This document shows positions 47,501 through 57,449 of a DNA stretch of 64,000 nt, piece by piece. The position numbers and the translations under genes are program-made. Position 1 is the first letter of the stretch; each line of letters opens with the position of its first letter. The notes beneath the pieces were generated by a model. That model was not told where the DNA came from and ran no database searches. It was given only the letters and a program-made list of their open reading frames with translations. This DNA is from Datisca glomerata (lineage: Eukaryota > Streptophyta > Magnoliopsida > Cucurbitales > Datiscaceae), in assembly GCA_003255025.1 (NCBI GenBank), contig QANY01004032.1, positions 875,166 through 939,165 on the forward strand, written 5' to 3'.

Positions 47501-50500
47501 TAACTAACGGAATGAGAAGCTATCACCCCGGTATTTTGGCCCATATGAGGTTGTGGATCGGATCGGATCAGTCGCGTATAAACTTGACTTGCGAGAATCG
47601 GTTCCCATACATCCCCTTTTCCATGTTTTGATGCTCAAGAGGGATGTTGGGCAGTTGGTTCCTACTCAGTTTTTTCCACTAGTGTTGAAGGCGGACTTAG
47701 AGTGGTTTGTGGAACGAGAAGCGGTAGAAGACCTTCGTTACAGCGGTTGGAAGTGCTCATCAAGTGGAAGAATCTGCCAAAATTCGAGAACTCATGGGAA
47801 GAATTCGATCTGATTAACACTCAGTTTCCTTCATTTCACCTTGAGGACAAGGTGCTTCTCCGGGAGGGGGTAAAGTTAGACCCTTAATTAAGCTTACTTA
47901 TGTGAGGAAGAAGAAAAACAAAGATTGAAAAAAAAAATGTAATTAGATGAGGCAGTGATCTGTGACGATAAGGCTTGAGCATCACATAGGTTAAATCATC
48001 CACATGAAACTCTACATCTTTTCTTTTCTTATCAGCCGTTAATTTCATCTTTTTCTAAGCCATTTCAAGATGGTATTCCAATTCTTCAATTATAGAATCT
48101 CGTTCCACAAGTTGCTCTTCTACTTGGGATAAAGGGGTGGTGCCCTTGGCGTACCGTACCAAGGATGGGAGGTCTCGGTGGTAAAGAGCTCTGAAAGGGA
48201 TTGTGTTGATCAAACAATGGAAAGAAGTGTTGTACCAATATTCGGCCAATCCATTGGACCCATTTCCTCGGTTTGTCACCAACAAAGCATCGGAGATAAG
48301 TTTCGATGCCCCGATTAACCACTTCGATCTGGCCATAACTTTGTGGGTGGTAAGTGGAGCTCCGATTGAGTGAAGTACCCTGCAAACGGAACAATTCAAA
48401 CCAAAATTTGCTCGTGAATACCTTATCTCTATCTGAGACTATAGAACGGGGAATCCCATGTAGGCGAACTACCTCCCTCATGAATAATTCTGCTACCATT
48501 AGGGCTGTAAAGGGGTGTTTCAAGGGTAAAAATGGGCATATTTTGTCAAACGGTCCACTACAACCATAAAAGCAATCAAATCCTTCCGATTTAGGCAACC
48601 CCTCCACAAAATTCATGGATATGTCTTCCCAAACCAGATCTGGAATGGGCAAAGGCCACAACAAACCAGCTGGAGAAAGGACAAGGGTTTTACTCTGTTG
48701 ACAAGTGGAGCATTCCGACACATATTTTCGAACAACTCTACACATCCCCACCCAAAAGACATCCCTCGCCAACCGCTGGAAGGTTTTTAACACTCCCGAA
48801 TGTCCTCCAATCTTCCCCGCATGGTACTCCTCCAACAATTGAGGAATTAGAGAAGAGTTCTTTGGATCATTACCTTGCCCCGGAATAATAAGTTCCTATT
48901 TTGCAAGGTATAATCAGCCACCGCGATGTGATCCTAGAGAAGTTGCTGTTTGATTGGCCCCAAAACCGAATCATTCGTCACCTCCCGTTGAAGAAAATCC
49001 CAAAGATTTGTCCAAGATAAAGACAAATCAGCCAATTCACAACTTTCCCCTCATCTGAATAACGCATCAGCAGCCTTGTTTTCCACCCCTGGCTTGTATT
49101 CAATCTCGAAATTGTATCCGAGCAACTTGGAGACCCACTTTTGATGTTCATCCGGCACTACTCGCTGCTCTAATAAGTAGCGTAAGCTCCTTTGATCGGT
49201 TCAGACTAAAAACTTGGTTCCCAAAAGGTAAGGTCGCCAATTTTGCATGGCCAGACAATGGCCATCAACTCCTGCTCGTAAACTTACTTCAACCTAGCCC
49301 GTCCACTGAGTGTTTGGCTGAAAAAAGCAATAGGCCGCTGGTTTTGCATCAACACCGCCCCTAATCCCGATCCGGAGGCATTCGTCTCAATTACAAACTG
49401 TTGCTTGAAGTCCGGAAGAGCCAACACTGGGACCGTAACCATTGCCTCCTTTAAAGCCTCAAAGGACTTTTGAGCTTTCTCATTCCACCCAAAATTATCC
49501 TTGCGCAACTGATTCGTCAAAGGAGCTGCTATGTGCCCATAGTTACAGACAAACTTCCGGTAAGGTCGAGAAATTCCCTCAAATCTCGCAAATTTTTGGG
49601 AATTGGCCACTACACCATGGCTTTAACCTTCTTCAAATCTACAGCCACCCCTGCTGCGGAAACTATATGTCTCAAAAACTCCAATTCAGCCTGACCGAAC
49701 ATGCATTTCTTCCCATTTACAAACAGCGAGTTCCCCCGTAAGAGCTCAAAAACGATCTAAAGATGATGCAAATGGACCCCCATATTCAAACTATAAATTA
49801 GAATATCATCAAAGAAAACCAATACAAATTTTCGTAAATAAGGCTTGAATACCTCATTCATCAAGGCTTGGAAAGTAGCTGGGGCGTTGGTAAGTCCAAA
49901 AGCATAACTAGGAACTCGTAGTGTCCCTCGTGTGTTCTAAAAGCTGTCTTGGGAATGTCCGAAGGGCTGACCCGAATCCAGTGGTACCCCGACTTCAAAT
50001 CCAGCTTAATAAACACCCTTGCTCCGAACAACTGTTCCAATAACTCATCAATCACGGGTATGGGAATCTTGTCGGGGACCGTAACTCAGTTTTGTGCGCA
50101 TTAATCCATGCAAAATCTCCAACTCCCATCTTTTTTCTTAACCAATATGACCGGGCTTGAGAATGGACTATGGCTAGGCTGTATAATGCCGGCTGCTAAC
50201 ATTTCCCCAACCAACTTCTCAATCTCATTCTTTTGGATTTGTGGGTAATGGTAAGGTCTCACCGAAACCGGTGTCCCCCCGTCCTTCAAAACAATTCGGT
50301 GATCCAGAATTCGCTGTGAGGGTAATCCATTCGGCAATTCCATAATGTCAGAGAATTACTTCAGCAAGTCCGCGATTTCCCGAGAGTCACTAGAAGAACC
50401 TTCCTCCTTTTCTTCGAAGACCCCCAAAGCCCCTAATTCCACCAATATCCCTCGTCCTTCATGTTTCACTGCCCGCATCATTGCTCTAAGCGAAATCTGA

Positions 50501-53500
50501 GTCTTAGATAAGCTTGGTTCACCCCGAGTTTCGCCTAATCTGAAATTTCATCGTTAACATCTTCCAATTAACTTGCATCACCCCTAATTTGGCCAACCAC
50601 TGCATCCCCAAAATTACGTCCGCGCTCCCCAATTCCAAAGGAAGGAAGTCATCCACCACTTCTACCTTCGGAAGAGATACCGCCAATCCTTTGCATATGC
50701 CCTCGGTACTCATTATGAAGCGGTAGGCGTGAGGCGTAAGTGATAATGGTGAACAATATCAGGGCAATAAAGTTGTGGGTGGCTCCACAATCGATGAAAA
50801 CTGTCACCGGGCGGCTTCCGATCTTGCCCGTGAGCTTCATCGTGTGAGAAGTAGTAAAACCCATTACTGAGTTTATCGATAATTCCACTGCCCCCCAACT
50901 GATTCCGCTTCCGTTGTCTGTTTGGTCCAAACCCCAGCTTCGTCTTCCAAATTCAGCTCATCAGAGATGACAATTTCATCCACAAGCAACAGTTGAAGCT
51001 GTCGGTTTTTGCAAATGTTCCCCGGAGAAAATTTTTCGTCACATCGAAAACACAACCCCTTTTCTCGTTTTGCTGTAGCTCAGAATCTACATATCACCGG
51101 AAACCGGTCGGCCCCCTCGTCGCCGGCTCATCTCCCGCTCCCCTAGTTGCCGACGTCACCGGTGGTGGCTTGGTAGTCACCGGTGGGAACCTGGCTCTAG
51201 TCTGGCTCGCAGAACTGCGGCTTGCGAAACCCCCAGTCGCAAACCCCCCGTGTTCGCGGGTTTAGAGGGAAACTGGTTAGAACCCGCATGGTTGCTAGGG
51301 TTTCCCAGGTGCGGGGACTCGACCCGACCCATCTGGGTTATGCGATTTTTGTCCTCCACCATCTGGGCAGATTCCATCATCTCCACTAAATCCCTAGTTC
51401 TCATCATCCTCACCTCAACCCTTATGTGTGGCTTCAACCCATTGATGAACACCCTCCAAAACCTCATCGGAGACCTTTCCATGGAGCAGGGTTGCTGGAA
51501 CCTCAAACTGATCGATGAAATCTTCGACCGTTGGATCTTGTTGCAGAGCTAAAAATTTCTAGCACCCGATTCCGTCATGATTGGATTGGAATCGAACGAG
51601 AAGGGCTACCTTAAGCTCCGTCCAACTTCTGAAATGGCGTCGATCGTCAATGTATTGGTACCAAGCCAACGTTCATCCTTCCAAGCTAACCACCACCATC
51701 TCTAACTTCTCCGTATCTGTCATCAAATTAAGCTGAAAATACCTTTCAGCTCTGAACGCCCATCCATCCAGATCTTCGCCGCCGAAACTCTGAAATCCCC
51801 GCGAAGGTTTCCACTCCTCCCTAGAGCTAAATTCATTGTCGAACCATCAAGAACTTCTTCTGATTCCTTCTCTTTTCCTCTCGTCACGCTCGATTTGACC
51901 CCGATGGCCATTCGGGATAAGGTACCCATTATCGTCTCTAACGATTTCTCCACATTGCCGAACTGATTTTGATCCTCGAGACATCTCAAAAAATTTCTTA
52001 AATCTGTTCCAACTCTTTATGAATTCCATTTCTCACGTCCAATAACTCCCGCTACCATTCCTCTTGCATTTGGGAGAGTCGGTTCTCTAACGGATCGTCT
52101 TTTTTTGGAGCCATCCCCTTCCCAGAATTTTACTGCTCCGATACCAATTTGATACGATTTCTCCTGCAAGAAAACTCTAATCTAACACAACAACAGCCCA
52201 AATATCGATAAGCAGAGAGAAACAGCCACAACAGAGAAGAAAAAAAGAAAAACAACTTGATTACTCAACAATGGTGGAATTCACCAAGGGAAAAAGTGAG
52301 AAACAAGCCCTACACCAAGTTGTTCGAGAGCTTGGTCTCTCCCATTCATTCACTACTCAAAAGCCACTTCCTAATCCTTTATGTACATTTTTTTATTCAA
52401 TCCACCTCCTAACAAAGGCATAACTAACTTTAGCCTAGTCAACACCCCTCCCCCCTCTTCTCTCTCCTCTGACTAACTGAATTTTTGTCCCTACTCTCAC
52501 CTCATCTAATTACATTTTTTTTAATCTTTGTTTTTCTTCTTCCTCACATAAGTAAACTTAATTAAGGGTCTAACAGTAAACTGAAAGGCTGATTTGGGTG
52601 TAAGATCTAGTCCTGTGCGTAGAATAAATATCTTTTACAGAATCAATATATTATGTGAACAATAGAACTGCCGTTTCAGAATTGGGTTTCAAATTTATTT
52701 GGATTATACAAGAATCACTAATGTGACATGACTATCACGGTTTTATACAAGGAATTAGTACTAATAATTTCTCCTACCTACTAACCAGTCGTAGCTCAAT
52801 TTCAAATTATAAAGCAATGTGGATTCCTTCTGATTTTCAATAGCAGATTTAACTAGAAAAGACGAGGGACATTAAATTCACCTGGCAAAAGAGGCTGAAT
52901 CGAAGCTGATTATCATTATAATCCTCTCCAGCGATAGGCCCATAGATTTTCGATCCAGTTTTCCCCCATACCTGAAAATTCAGACACCAAGCAAAACAAG
53001 CTCAACTTTGTCAATATTTCTGGTCTTTTAAAGAGAGAAATTAAACTATGAAGTATGGAATTGGGCCTGACCCTTTCAAGAAATGTAGGATGATCAACAA
53101 AAACACGGTCAACTCCTCGTTTGAAGCAGTGGAAGAAACGAACCTGTTCGGTTCTATCGCCTACTTTAAGCTATATATCACAGAAAGCTTTTGATCATTA
53201 ATTAAACTCGCTTCAAGAATTGAAGGTTCTGTTGGAGAAAAGTGAAAACTAGTGATATGGTTAATCGAATGTACCTCTACGACTACTTCGGTATCCCATG
53301 CATCTTTGTACTGATCGTAACGCGGAGCAATCGTCATAACACGATGCCCATAGGCCTGATCGATTTTAAAGCATTGGATTAAAGATTTTCAAAATAAATT
53401 AATATTAGAATGCATTTGACGTGTTTAATAAGATTGCTTTTGTGTCATTCCTTAATTTAAAAAAAATAGAAATCAAAATCCAACTATTAACCAACAAACA

Positions 53501-53872
53501 TGGCCAGCTTACCGCCATAGCTGGGGGCAGACCACCGAGAACATCTCCAAGTCCACCAGTTTTGCTCCAAGGACCAACCTCTGTTCCCACGAAGATCAAA
53601 TTCATCCCACTTCCACAAACAATGATCCCCGAAAGCCTTCCATTCCGACTGTTAACTCCTTTTCTCCTCAATTTTCTTGAGTTTACTCTCGACATGGTTC
53701 TGTGATGCAGCTCATCCACTTTATTTGAAGACCTTAGTCCATTGTAAACCATAGCCTTCTTCCCTAACTCAAATTTCAACGGCGTTGCTCTACACTCTGA
53801 TCCAGAAGCTACTCCAGAGCTCAAATGTGAACTTCTTGATGCAAAGCTTGACGCCGTTACAGTCACCGCCAT
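44523..53872 (-). CDS. GBSSI: Granule-bound starch synthase I (waxy-type), 13 coding exons
   Basis: This ADP-glucose:glucan glucosyltransferase (GT5) makes amylose inside plastid starch granules. Coding exons in order: 53513-53872, 53275-53355, 53072-53170, 52882-52971, 46952-47015, 46752-46852, 46559-46668, 46236-46479, 45968-46144, 45677-45868, 45490-45576, 45272-45400 and 44523-44639. All borders are AG/GT with consistent phase, giving 616 aa without stops, a normal GBSSI length. Residues 1 to about 85 are a Ser/Arg-rich transit peptide. The mature part begins near [20 protein letters not shown], with the ADP-glucose-binding KTGGL at 104-108. The C-terminal lobe carries [17 protein letters not shown] and STGGL near 512-516. 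The fourth coding intron is 5.9 kb because it contains a chromovirus. A 5'-UTR intron is likely (donor at 53990, acceptor near 53904). The reading frame looks functional, but splicing of the enlarged intron is unproven. Confidence 0.93.
45213..45256. repeat. Poly-G homopolymer with an N gap in the last GBSSI intron
   Basis: G runs at 45213-45223 and 45239-45256 flank 15 Ns (45224-45238). The exon border at 45272 is only about 15 bases away but intact. The true length of the homopolymer is unknown. Confidence 0.9.
47186..47190. repeat. Target-site duplication GTAAA (left)
   Basis: GTAAA directly precedes the left LTR end, and the same GTAAA follows the right LTR at 52576-52580. A 5-bp duplication is standard for LTR retrotransposons. 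Confidence 0.85.
47191..47510 (-). repeat. 3' LTR, remaining part
   Basis: It matches the right LTR from 52150 to about 52492 (shared text includes AACAGCCACAACAGAGAAG and CAAGCCCTACACCAAGTTGT). Its first bases are CG rather than TG. The other end of the LTR is cut off by the inversion at about 47510 and reappears reversed at 47883-47952. Confidence 0.8.
47511..47952 (+). pseudogene. Inverted segment: integrase end, chromodomain, polypurine tract and LTR head
   Basis: This segment reads on the plus strand, opposite to the rest of the element. It holds the integrase C-terminus ([20 protein letters not shown], then [10 protein letters not shown]), a frameshift, and a chromodomain ([10 protein letters not shown], then [10 protein letters not shown] and [12 protein letters not shown]). 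It continues with a polypurine tract (GGGAGGGGGTAAAG) and the LTR start TTAGACCCTTAATTAAG, ending near GTAATTAGATGAG. The left junction falls inside LTR sequence; the right junction falls inside the integrase text at KPYRHRSL. The same LTR head occurs in normal orientation at about 52500-52574. Confidence 0.85.
48060..48838 (-). pseudogene. Reina element integrase core
   Basis: It contains the zinc-binding region ([10 protein letters not shown], then CSTCQQSK), the second catalytic Asp in [12 protein letters not shown], and the Glu in [16 protein letters not shown]. The first catalytic Asp is in a different frame ([12 protein letters not shown] near 48555), so at least two shifts exist. An in-frame stop lies near 48058. 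The domain continues in the inverted segment. Confidence 0.75.
49284..49610 (-). pseudogene. Reina element RNase H
   Basis: The frame shows [30 protein letters not shown] and [10 protein letters not shown], the start of Ty3-gypsy RNase H. The usual ETDAS is ETNAS, so the first catalytic Asp is lost. Confidence 0.75.
49790..50343 (-). pseudogene. Reina element reverse transcriptase
   Basis: Minus-strand frames give [40 protein letters not shown] and DGSWRFCMD followed by a stop, then [20 protein letters not shown] with KSGYHWIR, and the catalytic FFDD at 49805-49816. The order and motifs are those of Ty3-gypsy RT. Stops and shifts make it non-functional. Confidence 0.8.
50519..51060 (-). pseudogene. 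Reina element zinc knuckle and protease
   Basis: [15 protein letters not shown] near 51050 is a CCHC knuckle in which the His is replaced by Asn. The protease region follows, with [14 protein letters not shown] (Asp-Cys-Gly in place of the more common Asp-Ser-Gly) and [10 protein letters not shown] further on. A frame change separates the halves. Confidence 0.75.
51177..52116 (-). pseudogene. Reina element gag
   Basis: An ATG at about 52114 just after the primer-binding site starts [20 protein letters not shown], but a stop follows at once. Further gag text appears in changing frames: [12 protein letters not shown] near 51750-51780, and [11 protein letters not shown] near 51440-51480. Confidence 0.65.
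52135..52146 (-). other. Primer-binding site of the Reina element
   Basis: The minus strand reads TGGTATCGGAGC, one base from TGGTATCAGAGC (initiator tRNA-Met complement), three bases inside the 5' LTR. Confidence 0.8.
52150..52575 (-). repeat. 5' LTR of the Reina element
   Basis: It has TG...CA borders (TGATACGATTT at 52150; TCTAACA at 52575) and is 426 bp long. It is the complete LTR copy and allows the inverted part of the other LTR to be recognised. Confidence 0.85.
52576..52580. repeat. Target-site duplication GTAAA (right)
   Basis: Identical to 47186-47190. Confidence 0.85.
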
Positions 53873-54300
53873 TGACGAAGATTAACGAAGAAGTGATGAT
53901 CTTCTGGAATTAATGAAGATTAATAGAACTCAAAAGAGTGGTGAGCAATTAATGAAGAGAAAAAGAAAAATTAAGATTTTATTTGCTTACAGAAGCTCAG
54001 TTCCGAAGCAGAAACAGATCGAGCAGGTGCAGAAGCCAGCAATCTGCAACAAATTGGTACTCAAAGGCTAAGTGAAGAAGTTGCTATTTGTAGAAGTCTG
54101 CATTGTGACCGTGATTCACCTTACACATGGCGACTACCAAATGGTTGAGGGGATATTACGTTGCCCATGAACCTCAGATTTCATTCATGGCTAGTAATTG
54201 CAAGACAAGAGCGCGTGGGACCATCTTAGAAATATGCTGAATATTCACTCATGCAAGTTCTCTCAACCGCCGGACAAGGATTTGCAATATTTTAAATTAA
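53873..54300 (-). promoter_or_regulatory. GBSSI 5' leader and promoter region
   Basis: A leader exon likely ends at 53991 with GTAAGC on the minus strand; the acceptor CCAG lies near 53904. The region further right is the presumed promoter. A TACAAATA at about 54090 is a weak TATA candidate. Confidence 0.45.
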
Positions 54301-54309
54301 GAAACATAT

Positions 54310-54500
54310 ACTTTTGACCCCTATTACTTTAAAAAATTTCACGATAGATATTAGATTTTTTTTAATTTCAAATTAGATCTTCGGTCCAACTTCCATTTAG
54401 ATTTTCAGATGAGATTTTTACTCAACACGATCATATAAATCTGAGACCTAATTTGAAACTTTTTTTAATTCTGAAAGTCTAAAATAGAACTGACCCAAAG
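54310..54500. repeat. MITE-like inverted repeat
   Basis: AATTTCAAATTAGATCTTCG and GAGACCTAATTTGAAACTT are inverted relative to each other, with further complementary flanks. A related element is present at about 55310-55565. Confidence 0.45.
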
Positions 54501-55300
54501 TAGATGGATCAATTTTTTTTTAAATTAATTATGGCATCTTATATATATTGATCAGGTAAAGATAATTCGCATCGACCAACTTTTGGTTCAAGGAAACTAG
54601 AAACCAAAAGAAAAATAGGGTTAGTATTAGTATAAATAACTAATTAAGGGTCATTGTTTGGTAACCGGTAACAACCACCACATCATCCAAAGCCTATTTT
54701 TATAATACATGAAACACACATAAGATACATCTTTTTTTCAATATAATGTATCACTAAACAAATAAGGTGCGCGAAATATTGTATCGATCGATACCTTAGA
54801 ATTTTTTATTAAATAATATTATTTTCTTTATATCATTACATTTGAAAACAAACAATTTGAAAAATATTCTTTGTACACGAGTTCTTTTCACTTTCAAGAG
54901 TTCTTATAATTTAGTATTAAATCAACATGACGTTGTCTTATAGCTTAGCTAGTCATGTCGTAGGTTTCGCCCCTAAAGATCGGCAACTCAATCTGTTATG
55001 GCCACTCAGGCTTTATCTCATCAACGTTATACTTCAAGTTGTGACTATTGTCTAAGCTGCGTTTGGTTGCTCACAAACTCTAATACCCGCTTTACCTAAA
55101 ACTAACAACTCCAAATCTTTGTTAGAAAAAACATTAAGCACTAAAATATTTCTCCCTTGCGCAATGAGTGTCGTATGGTTTTTGTTACTATGAAATAAGT
55201 TATAGATCTTCGCCAATAAATTCTTTATTTTCTTGATTTTTATTCCAATAGCTTGCGAAATAGAGGTAAAATTAGAGATGCATATATTCATATGCTTTTT
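54500..55300. other. Non-coding stretch
   Basis: AT-rich, with no gene recognised. A short tRNA A-box-like sequence at 54941 was considered and not accepted. Confidence 0.35.
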
Positions 55301-55309
55301 GTTGGAAAA

Positions 55310-55565
55310 TACACTTTTGATCTCTTTTATTTTAGGTTGAAATCCATTTTCGACCCTGGACTTTGAAAAGTTTTAAACTAGATCTCATATTACATAAACA
55401 TCTCAAAATCTGAGGTATGAAAATCTGAAAATCTTAACAGAAGTTGGCCGAAAGGTCTATTTGAGATTTTTATGTATATCTTAGATCTAGTTTGAAACTT
55501 TTAAAGTAGAGTCTAAAGTGAAATTGTCCATATAGTATAAAAGTCAAAAATATAGTTCTCCATTC
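55310..55565. repeat. MITE-like inverted repeat
   Basis: GACTTTGAAAAGTTTTAAAC with TAGATCTC is mirrored by AGATCTAGTTTGAAACTTTT with AAAGTAGAGTC. The outer parts (CACTTTTGATCTC / GTCAAAAATATAG) also pair. It is about 250 bp, typical of a stowaway-size element. Confidence 0.55.
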
Positions 55566-55642
55566 AAATTACTAACTTCTCCTCACAATGTGTTTTGCAC
55601 GTGATAATCTCCGACTAATAGTGATAAAAAATTAAAAACAAC

Positions 55643-55672
55643 TAGGTAATACTCACGTATACCGCACGCGGT
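55643..55672 (-). mobile_element. Helitron 3' end
   Basis: On the minus strand the sequence runs through a GC-rich hairpin (ACCGCGTGCGGT) and ends TACCTAG|T. This matches the Helitron 3' rule and the three Helitrons at 31.8-37.4 kb. The 5' end, to the right, was not found; a MULE-like end lies just there. Confidence 0.5.
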
Positions 55673-55679
55673 TTAACCA

Positions 55680-55870
55680 ATTATATTTTTTTTCAGAAAA
55701 TTTTATGGAATAGATAACTTTTGGGGTGGTATTTTAAGAAATGATAGTTTTTTTAAAAGTCTTAGTTACATATCAGGTTTTCATAACTGTCAATAATTTT
55801 AGACCAAAATGATTTTAATCTAAATATGGTGTGTTTGAATAATTTTTGGATAAATTAATGCTATATAGAT
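55680..55870. repeat. Copy of the TIR-element end found at 12.6 kb
   Basis: ATAGATAACTTTTGGGGTGG, then TTAAGAAATGATAGTTTTTT, and CTGTCAATAATTTTAGACC parallel the minus strand of 12600-12795. The other end of this copy was not located. Confidence 0.55.
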
Positions 55871-55879
55871 GATATATCA

Positions 55880-56780
55880 ATATGAACCATGCTTAATTTG
55901 AGGAGGTAGTTAATGCTCACAATATTTTAAAAAAATTAAAAACCATAAACAGCTCAACCAAACCTGAAAATTTTGAAATCCACTACAATCCCGCTCAAAA
56001 TACATTGAAAGCCGCCTATCACCTATTTCTTAAAAAAACTGAAAAATAAAACCGCCATCATGACTAATCAAATCATCTCTACTCAAAAACATTCATCAAT
56101 CAACCATCAAAAGACTAAACCTAACAAGCCTTTCGAGTAGAATCCTAAAATTAACGATTAAACACTATCCTACATTTATTTGTGATTATTTTTCTTTTGG
56201 TTAATAGATGAATGAACATTAAACTAGCATTCACGTTGGTTGTATCAAGTAATCAGTGGTTTATCTATTCATCGGTAAATAGTATATTAATGTAAAAATT
56301 TTCCACTTTGTCAATGATAATTTCATTATGTGATTGCTCTATAATGGTGAAAAAAATAACAAACCTTCTATTCCTAAATCTCTATTGAAGAATTTTTAGA
56401 ATGCACAATGGAGCTTCAAAAAATTTCTACGAAGATGACGTGAAGCATGATTACCATGAAAGTCATTGAAAACACAAAATCGGTGCCGGCAAAACAGTCT
56501 CGCGGGATAGAATTTAGCTAAAAAAGAAGGAAGTGATTAGGTGATAACATTAATTAGATCATATCTTCTATAAATCAGTATTAGCTGAAGTTAAGGAAAG
56601 AATTAAAATAATTAATTAAATGATGATATACTTAATAAAAAATAAAAGTGAAATCTTTAAATTTAGAGGTAATATCATCTCTTCAAAATTTCATCAAACA
56701 ATACTTGATGGCGTGATAAAAAAATTTATCTATTTTCCTAAAAATTTGAAAAAATGCTATTTTTAAAGTGACTTTAAAAA
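55880..56780. other. Non-coding AT-rich stretch
   Basis: No gene or element border is recognised. Confidence 0.4.
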
Positions 56781-56789
56781 GATGAGCCA

Positions 56790-57440
56790 AAAGGGTTATA
56801 AATAAGCAGCCCTTTCGATAAGCGAGGCTTTCCCAATAGAAAGAGTTGCATGCGAGAGAGATCCCAATTCTGTGTCGAAGCGAGAACAACAAAAACAACA
56901 ATCTCGCTCTTTCCTTTCTTCGGTGCTACCTTTTTCTTTCCAAGGGATGGGGTTGGGATGTATAAAAACCGTTTTTTAGGATACCCGATGCAAGCCGTCT
57001 CTCCTACCTTGACTTAGATAAGTCAAGTCCTTTCCGACCTTCACTTACTATAAGTTCAGCCTAGAGGCCCCGCCTGACCTGGAAAGAGAACCCAACCTCC
57101 TTCTAATCCATTCATTTCTACAAGCAGGGGATTCGCCCCTCTTTGAAGTGGCGAAGGCCTATGCTAAAATCATAAAGAAAGTACGTTAAGATTACGAAGT
57201 CACTTAGTCAAACTATAAAGAAAGGGAGGCCAAGGTTACGAAGTAAGGTTAGCTGGTTAAGGAAAGCTCAGGTTATGAAAGAGTTTAGCTGTTAATTAAT
57301 TAAGTAGTAGTGAGGCGTCGGTATGGAAAGGGGCAAGCCAAACCTACTTCTAAGAAGTTGATGAGTTCGCCTTTCGGGGTTACCTACTTGAGGGCTTATG
57401 TAATATATAAAGAAGAGCCCCCTCTTAGAGCCTTTTTGTT
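56790..57440. other. Probable mitochondrial DNA insert (NUMT)
   Basis: The segment has clearly higher GC content than its flanks and the texture of plant mitochondrial intergenic DNA (GGGGATTCGCCCCTCTTTGA, CGCCTTTCGGGGTTACCTAC, GGCCCCGCCTGACCTGG). No mitochondrial gene could be named. Borders are estimated from the change in composition. Confidence 0.45.
57008..57027. repeat. 9-bp inverted repeat
   Basis: CTTGACTTA-GA-TAAGTCAAG is a perfect hairpin within the mitochondrial-like segment. Confidence 0.8.
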
Positions 57441-57449
57441 TAAGGGAAA

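Larger units (their letters stand above)
47191..52575 (-). mobile_element. Reina-type Ty3-gypsy chromovirus inserted in a GBSSI intron
   Basis: The element is 5,385 bp, flanked by GTAAA duplications, with LTRs of about 426 bp. On the minus strand the order is 5' LTR (52150-52575), primer-binding site TGGTATCGGAGC (52135-52146), gag, protease, RT, RNase H, integrase, chromodomain and 3' LTR. Small size, short LTRs and a C-terminal chromodomain ending in FHLEDKV suggest the Reina clade of chromoviruses. It lies in the same sense as GBSSI. The two LTRs differ at roughly one base in 15-20, so the insertion is not recent. A segment of about 440 bp near the 3' end is inverted (see separate entry). 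Coding frames are broken throughout. Confidence 0.85.

Noticed and set aside
48354..48569. Plus-strand ORFs inside the chromovirus (also 49442-49741 and 51250-51552)
   Set aside because: They are opposite-strand shadows of integrase, RNase H and gag of the Reina element.
54941..54975. tRNA-like A box (TAGCTTAGCTAG) and B-box-like GGTTTCGCCCC, suggesting a tRNA-derived SINE
   Set aside because: The spacing between boxes is only about 23 bases, shorter than usual, and no tail or target duplication was found.
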